This document shows positions 58,894 to 64,000 of a stretch of 64,000 nucleotides of DNA, one piece after another. The position numbers and the translations under genes were made by a program. This DNA is from Pelagerythrobacter marensis. Its GTDB lineage: Bacteria; Pseudomonadota; Alphaproteobacteria; Sphingomonadales; Sphingomonadaceae. The first letter of the stretch is position 1, and each line of letters begins with the position of its first letter. The notes below the pieces were generated by a model, which saw only the letters and a program-made list of their open reading frames with translations, had not been told where the DNA came from and made no database searches. The stretch is taken from assembly GCF_001028625.1 (NCBI RefSeq), contig NZ_CP011805.1, positions 1,116,001 through 1,180,000 of the forward strand, written 5' to 3'.

Positions 58894-61203
58894 CTATGTT
58901 TGATGGCGAAGCATCGGATGATCCCGTTGTAAATCAAGAATTTCCTGTAGTCCGGAAAGGACCATGGGCCTGGCAATGTGATAGCCCTGGCCAATATCGC
59001 ATCCCAGATTGCGCAGAAGTTCGAAGGTTTCTTTGTCTTCGATTCCCTCCGCCACGGAAACCAGCTTCGCCTCTCTCGCCAGCCGGATGACGTTGCTCAC
59101 GATCGCGCGAGCGGTCTGGGATCGGTGCATGTTCTGGACGAACATCTGGTCGATCTTCAGCTCGTCGAACGGCAGCTCGTACAGGGCTTCCAGATTGGCG
59201 CTGGCGACACCGAAATCGTCGATCGACAGCCTGACCCCCAGCCGGCCAATCTGCTCGAACACGTCGCGCGCCGCCGAAAAATCCTCGATCCTGGCAGTCT
59301 CCGTAACTTCGATGGTCAATTGCCGGGCATCCGCCGAATGGGTGGCGAGGCTTTTCTCGATCAGTTCGGCGATACGGCTGTCCACAAACTGGATCGCCGA
59401 AACATTGACCGACATTCGCGGGTTCTGGCCCGCGCGAGCCATATCCGCCATCGCGTCCAGGCTTTTGCCAAGAATCCGCTTCGTCAGTTCGTCGAGCCGA
59501 CCCACGCGTTCGCATTGAAGAATGAAGCGGGACGGGGGAATTTCGCCGCGCTCCACATCGACCCAGCGCGCCAGTGCCTCGACGCCCACGATCGTACCGT
59601 CGTTCATCGCGACTTGCGGCTGGAGCTTGATGGAAATGCGATCTTCCGAAAGCGCGCTTTCGAGCCTCGCCTGCAGCGAATAATCCCATTCCTCGCTATC
59701 CGCGGCGAAATCCGAAATGATGAACACCGGGCGATAGGCTTCGCGCGCCTGATCCGCTGCGGCAATCGCCGCGCTCAGGCGGCTGGAGATCGATTTTCCG
59801 GGGGATTCATCGACGCCGATGGTCATGGAGACATCGAGCACCCGGCCGGAAACCGTGATCGACTGCGACGCCACGGCACGCAGCCCTTCCAGGTGTTCGG
59901 CAAGATCCTGATAGTCCGCGCTGCTGACGACGAAGGCGAAGTATTTCCCGCCATCGTAGTAGATCGTCGACCGTGCATCGCCCAAGGCGAGCCGCGATGC
60001 CAGCTGGCGCAGGTATTTCCCCTGATCGGCGGGGGACAAGGTCGCAAATACGGCATCGAGACGAGCGATCTTGGCAACAACCACCGAAGATTTTTCCGCA
60101 GGTCGGTCTCCGAAGTCGCGTTGCAGAGCCACGAAGTTGGGCAATTTGCTGCGCGGCTCGATGTAAAGGTGGCGGCGTTTGAAGTTAACCGTGGCGCGCT
60201 GCGCAGCATATACCGCCGCGAATGCCAGAACACTGGCAAACGCCGTCCTGATTCCCAACTGCGCCGTGGCAAGGAAGAATGCCACCAGCGTTGCGCCCCA
60301 CAGCAGATAGATCAGTCGCCTGGTTCGCGGACGGGATGAGGCGGCAATACCGACCATCAGAGTCAGACCGAACGCCCCGACCACCCAATACCAGTTCAGG
60401 TTTCTGCCAGAGCCGCGAAGGACAGTTTCCGCTGCCATCACATGAATAAGGCTGGAAGGGCCAAACCCTTGCCCCGGAATCTTGACGATCCTCGCCTCGC
60501 TACCTGCCGGCCCCAACACCACCGATTTGCCAGATAGATTTGCGCTCGAACCGAGTTCGTCGCCAATCTTGTCCAGATCGTATTGTGGCACCTCCTCCAG
60601 ATCGATGGTGTAATCGGGGAAAAGAGCATCATCGTGGCGGTGAGCCGCCGACAGCACTCGCCACAGGGCGGGCAATGTCTCGGAACCTTCTGAATACTCG
60701 GGTTCTAATCCCCAAACAAAACCTAGGAAGTCCGTTTTGTAGTCGCTGCTGACGACCAGCATTCCGCGTTCGAAGAACGGATCATTGCCACGAACCAATC
60801 GTCCCTCGTCAAAATCTCGGCGGACTGATTTGGTCAGAAAGGCATCGTCCCCCATAGCCGTCAGTTCGTTGCGTAGCGACGCATCCAGAGCCTCCACGCT
60901 GCTGCGGTAGATCGGCATGTCGATGAAGACTCGTTCGACCCCGGCATCATTCAGAAGACGCAGGGAACGCAGCAACCGTCGATTTTTTGCGGCTTCGCCC
61001 GTTGCATCCGGCCCATGCTCCACCTCGACGAACACGATTTCGCCGCTGGGCTGGTGGTCGAACAGCTTCGCCTGGAGCGACCAGACGGTGATATCCAGAG
61101 GTCGCAGGATCGTCGTTATGGCGACAAGCACCGCGATCCCTACGGCGATGGCCGCATGGCGCAACCTTTCGGATGCGATCAGGTTTCGTGCCACTGGCAA
61201 CAA
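58894..61203 (-). CDS. CHASE2-GGDEF(degenerate)-EAL membrane phosphodiesterase
   Basis: About 769 residues. An N-terminal span (RHAAIAVGIAVLVAITTIL) leads into a periplasmic CHASE2 sensor (LFDHQPSGEIVFVEVE, ERVFIDMPIYR, LSGKSVVLGPAGSEARIVKIPG), then about three spans (WYWVVGAFGLTLMVGIA, LIYLLWGATLVAFFLATAQL, ASVLAFAAVYAA). The GGDEF-like domain has YYDGGKYFAF instead of GGDEF, so it should lack cyclase activity. The EAL domain keeps GVEALARW, MSVNVSA, EVTET, IDDFG, LKIDQ, AEGIED and GQGYHIARP, so it should be an active c-di-GMP phosphodiesterase. The start is uncertain: TTG 61203 has AAGGGA; an open frame extends to TTG 61281. Confidence 0.88.
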   Translation of the reverse strand: MLPVARNLIASERLRHAAIAVGIAVLVAITTILRPLDITVWSLQAKLFDHQPSGEIVFVEVEHGPDATGEAAKNRRLLRSLRLLNDAGVERVFIDMPIYRSSVEALDASLRNELTAMGDDAFLTKSVRRDFDEGRLVRGNDPFFERGMLVVSSDYKTDFLGFVWGLEPEYSEGSETLPALWRVLSAAHRHDDALFPDYTIDLEEVPQYDLDKIGDELGSSANLSGKSVVLGPAGSEARIVKIPGQGFGPSSLIHVMAAETVLRGSGRNLNWYWVVGAFGLTLMVGIAASSRPRTRRLIYLLWGATLVAFFLATAQLGIRTAFASVLAFAAVYAAQRATVNFKRRHLYIEPRSKLPNFVALQRDFGDRPAEKSSVVVAKIARLDAVFATLSPADQGKYLRQLASRLALGDARSTIYYDGGKYFAFVVSSADYQDLAEHLEGLRAVASQSITVSGRVLDVSMTIGVDESPGKSISSRLSAAIAAADQAREAYRPVFIISDFAADSEEWDYSLQARLESALSEDRISIKLQPQVAMNDGTIVGVEALARWVDVERGEIPPSRFILQCERVGRLDELTKRILGKSLDAMADMARAGQNPRMSVNVSAIQFVDSRIAELIEKSLATHSADARQLTIEVTETARIEDFSAARDVFEQIGRLGVRLSIDDFGVASANLEALYELPFDELKIDQMFVQNMHRSQTARAIVSNVIRLAREAKLVSVAEGIEDKETFELLRNLGCDIGQGYHIARPMVLSGLQEILDLQRDHPMLRHQT

Positions 61204-61444
61204 TGCAGCATCCCTTGTTCGCAGCTGCCTTAGGGGAACATCGTAAACATCATGTTTCCGGCAATGGCCCGATTGCGGCAAAACGCCGCCAAACGGCTGC
61301 CTTCGATTGGTAAATGCCGTGCGGGCCTTACCCGGCAGCGATCACGCCCGCCGGCTGCGATGCAACATGTCGGCCACTATACACGAAAACCGTGCAAGGG
61401 CACGAATTGCATTCAAGCCGGCGGATGCGACATGGCGAAGGGCG

Positions 61445-61756
61445 CTACCGGGGCACGGCGACCCGGGCGCACCGATGGGGTGCTTCGCGCGTTATCCCGC
61501 TCCAGGTCGCGGTGTCGCCGGACACCTGCAGACGATAGCCAGCCCGGTTCTCGAAAACGGACGCGCCGACCGACTGCTTCCCGCGGACATAGACCGGGGC
61601 GGCGTTCCCCTTGACCACGGTGGCCCCCCCATGCGCGAAGGTTACCTTCAGCATCGAACCGTCCTGGCAACTGAAATAGCTGCTTTTCCCCGGTCCGCCG
61701 GTCGCGCATGCCGCAAGTCCCAGACCAAGCGCCGCGATGATGGCAATCCTGTGCAT
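61445..61756 (-). CDS. MliC-like lysozyme-inhibitor lipoprotein
   Basis: A 103-residue lipoprotein. The lipobox is LAAC with C17 after a short signal (MHRIAIIAALGLGLAAC). The remaining 86 residues resemble the MliC fold: YFSCQDGSMLKVTFAHGGATVVKG, SVGASVFENRAGYRLQVSGDTATWSGITREAPHRC, with the conserved Cys pair. Members inhibit C-type lysozyme at the outer membrane. AAGGAG lies seven bases before the ATG. No partner gene in the neighbourhood. Confidence 0.78.
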   Translation of the reverse strand: MHRIAIIAALGLGLAACATGGPGKSSYFSCQDGSMLKVTFAHGGATVVKGNAAPVYVRGKQSVGASVFENRAGYRLQVSGDTATWSGITREAPHRCARVAVPR

Positions 61757-61933
61757 ATATCGTCTCCTTGCATCGACGATCCGTGCGGTGCGTCGGCATG
61801 CCCCCGGCGCGTATCGACAGACCTCCTGAACGGCCTCCAGCCGCGATCCGAATGTCGGCCGCAATGGTTTAGTGCAGGTTAATGCCGGAGTGTCTTGCGC
61901 GATCGGCTTGCGGGGAACGCCCGGTGCGTTTCG

Positions 61934-63877
61934 CTACCCTGCCGGATGATAGAAATCGTAAATCTTCTGCGCGACTGCCGCGCTGATGCCCGGGGTCCGC
62001 TTGAGATCCTCCAGCGCGGCCGCGCGCACTTTGCCTGCAGTGCCGAACCGCAGCAGCAGCGCGCGCTTGCGACTGGGGCCGATCCCCGGAATCTCGTCGA
62101 GCGGAGAGGCGCTGATCGCCCGGCTGCGCTTTGCCCGGTGGGCGCCGATGGCGAAGCGGTGCACTTCATCGCGCAGCGTCTGGAGGTGGAACAGCAGGGG
62201 GGAATTGGTCGGCAGGGTCTTCTCGCGCCCGTCGGGGAAATGGAACACTTCGCGCCCTTCGCGCCCGTGATGCGGGCCCTTGGCGATCGCGATCAGGGGC
62301 ACGTCCTCGATCCCCAGTTCCTCCAGCGCGTCGCGCACCGCCGACATCTGGCCCTTGCCCCCGTCGATCAGCACCAGGTCGGGCCAGGTGTCGCCGTCGC
62401 GGTCCGGGTCTTCCTCCAGCGCGCGGGCGAAGCGGCGGGTCATGACTTCGCGCATCATCCCGAAATCGTCGTTGCTTTGCGCCGTGCGGATGTTGAACTT
62501 GCGGTACTGGTTCTTGATGAACCCTTCCGGCCCGGCGACGATCATCGCACCCACGGCCTTCGCACCCTGGATATGGCTGTTGTCGTAAACCTCGATCCGG
62601 CGGGGCGGCTCGGCCAGTTCGAAGAATTCGGCCAGCTCGCGGTTGATCCTGGCCCGGGTCCCGCTTTCCGCCAGGCGCCGCTCCAGCGCCTCGACCGCGT
62701 TGCGGCTTGCCTGCTCCATCAGCCGGCGGCGCTCGCCACGCTGGGGAACGCTGATCTCCACCCGATGGCCCGCGCTTTCGCCCAGCGCCTCGGCCAGGAG
62801 CGCCTGTTCGGGCAGCGCGCGGTCGACCAGCACCGTGCGCGGGGGCGGCACTTCCTCGTAAAACTGGGCCAGCACGTCGGCGAGGACGTCCGCATCCTCC
62901 ACGTCCTGCGTGTGGGTGGGGAAGAACGCGCGGTGCCCCCAGTTCTGCCCGCCGCGAACGAAGAACGCCTGGATGCCGACCTGCCCGCCCTTCGAAGCGA
63001 GCGCGAAAACATCGGCATCGCCGACGCCGGCGGCATTGACCGCCTGGCTCGCCTGGATCGCGGTCGCGGCGCGCAGCCGGTCGCGCAACATGGCCGCGCG
63101 TTCGAAATCGAGGTCTTCGGCGGCCTGGGCCATCTGCGCCTCGATCTTGTTCTGCACCGCGCCCGACCGGCCGGAGAGGAAATCCTTCGCCTCCTGCACC
63201 AGTTCGCCATAGGCCTCCGGCTCGATCCGGCCGACGCAGGGGGCGGAGCAACGCTTGATCTGGTAGAGCAGACATGGCCGGTCACGGCGGGAGAAAAAGC
63301 TGTCTGTGCAGGATCTTAGCAGGAACAGTTTCTGCAGGGCATTGATTGTGGTGTTGACCGATCCGGCGCTGGCGAAGGGGCCATAATAATTGCCTTTCGC
63401 CCGCCGCGCGCCGCGGTGCTTCATGATCCGGGGAAATTCATGATCGGCGCGCAAGAGGATGAAAGGAAACGATTTATCGTCGCGCAGCAGGACATTGTAC
63501 GGCGGGCGGAAGCGCTTGATCAGCTGCGCTTCGAGCAGAAGGGCCTCGGCCTCGGAATTGGTGGTGACGATTTCCATCCGCCGGGTCTGGCTGACCATGC
63601 GCCGCAGCCGGTTCGAAAGGTTCGCGACCTGGGTATAGTTCGCCACCCGGTTGCGCAGCGCCCGCGCCTTGCCGACATAGAGCACGTCGCCGCGGGCATC
63701 GAGCATCCGGTAGACGCCCGGCTTCGGGCGCAGGGTCTTCACCGTGTCGCGGATCGCCGCCACCCCAGCCTCGATATCCGGCTGGGTGCTGCCCTTGACG
63801 GTATATGTGGCACGGTCTTCGTTGAAGCGCTCGGCGCCTCTGGGGTCGTGCGGGGTTCCGGCGGGGGTTCGCGACAT
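61934..63877 (-). CDS. uvrC: Excinuclease ABC subunit C
   Basis: UvrC makes both incisions in UvrABC repair. The 647-residue protein has an N-terminal GIY-YIG nuclease (KPGVYRMLDARGDVLYVGKARALRNRVANY), a Cys-bearing linker (CLLYQIKRCSAPCVGRI), the UVR motif (VQNKIEAQMAQAAEDLDFERAAMLRD), the RNase-H-like C-nuclease (IEVYDNSHIQGAKAVGAMIV, DLVLIDGGKGQMSA) and a C-terminal HhH pair (LDEIPGIGPSRKRALLLRFGT). ATG 63877 (MSRTPAGTPHDPRG) is chosen; 37 more codons are open upstream. Its N-terminal 30 residues are non-conserved. Confidence 0.97.
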   Translation of the reverse strand: MSRTPAGTPHDPRGAERFNEDRATYTVKGSTQPDIEAGVAAIRDTVKTLRPKPGVYRMLDARGDVLYVGKARALRNRVANYTQVANLSNRLRRMVSQTRRMEIVTTNSEAEALLLEAQLIKRFRPPYNVLLRDDKSFPFILLRADHEFPRIMKHRGARRAKGNYYGPFASAGSVNTTINALQKLFLLRSCTDSFFSRRDRPCLLYQIKRCSAPCVGRIEPEAYGELVQEAKDFLSGRSGAVQNKIEAQMAQAAEDLDFERAAMLRDRLRAATAIQASQAVNAAGVGDADVFALASKGGQVGIQAFFVRGGQNWGHRAFFPTHTQDVEDADVLADVLAQFYEEVPPPRTVLVDRALPEQALLAEALGESAGHRVEISVPQRGERRRLMEQASRNAVEALERRLAESGTRARINRELAEFFELAEPPRRIEVYDNSHIQGAKAVGAMIVAGPEGFIKNQYRKFNIRTAQSNDDFGMMREVMTRRFARALEEDPDRDGDTWPDLVLIDGGKGQMSAVRDALEELGIEDVPLIAIAKGPHHGREGREVFHFPDGREKTLPTNSPLLFHLQTLRDEVHRFAIGAHRAKRSRAISASPLDEIPGIGPSRKRALLLRFGTAGKVRAAALEDLKRTPGISAAVAQKIYDFYHPAG

Positions 63878-64000
63878 GGGCCTGACATAATCGTTGCGCC
63901 GCAAATGGGAACCGGCGACGCACAAGCGCGCGTTAAGGTCCGCATCCCTATCGCGGGTGCGAGCGCCAGCGCCTATGCTGGCCTGCACGAGAATCAGGAG

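Overview
The window is a GC-rich (roughly 64-65% by eye), densely packed chromosomal segment from an alphaproteobacterium, most likely Sphingomonadales and near Erythrobacteraceae. The case rests on a DivL-type pseudokinase, alphaproteobacterial AddAB, the hisG-hisD-nusB-thiL-hppA gene order, a long sphingomonad-style TonB receptor, and many 4-bp ATGA/GTGA stop-start overlaps. I see no insertion sequence, prophage, CRISPR array or rRNA. There is one tRNA (Asn-GTT).

Layout. 1-10.5 kb: the 3' part of mfd, a stand-alone EAL phosphodiesterase, nadK, tRNA-Asn, a Pr6Pr-type membrane protein, secA, a small exported protein, argJ and an inositol-monophosphatase-like gene. 10.5-21.8 kb: one minus-strand chain, divL > tsaE > amgK > murU > addB > addA > trxA, with overlapping genes up to addA. 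It links cell-cycle control, tRNA t6A modification, cell-wall sugar recycling and recombinational repair. 21.9-31.7 kb: a methionine-cycle and B12 block. ahcY and metE share a palindromic operator-like site. metE has a cobalamin riboswitch, and a second cobalamin riboswitch lies ahead of a tandem-hotdog acyl-CoA thioesterase, which is an unexpected target. folE, a phospholipase-D-like gene, a hemerythrin, a zincin-like metallopeptidase and a PilZ protein lie between. 31.8-33.6 kb: a minus-strand operon of ferredoxin-NADP reductase and two unknown genes behind a Fur-like box.

33.7-44.3 kb is the most unusual accessory region. An HxlR regulator with a conserved N-terminal cysteine is divergent from a run of VOC, GST, DUF1428 (one tandem, one single), double-VOC, PhnB-like VOC, DHFR-like reductase, GST, GST and GFA genes. 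After a J-protein/bolA interruption come pirin, SDR and epoxide-hydrolase-like genes. It reads as a glutathione-centred electrophile/aldehyde detoxification cluster.

44.3-64 kb: a TonB receptor, a DUF2332 gene, hisG-hisD-nusB-thiL, a CrtW-like desaturase with a 64-residue membrane partner, a K+-independent proton-pumping pyrophosphatase (hppA), an operon of FemAB-like acyltransferase, cupin/JmjC-like protein and tesB, an 11-codon ORF with its own Shine-Dalgarno and terminator, a CHASE2-GGDEF-EAL protein, an MliC-like lipoprotein and uvrC.
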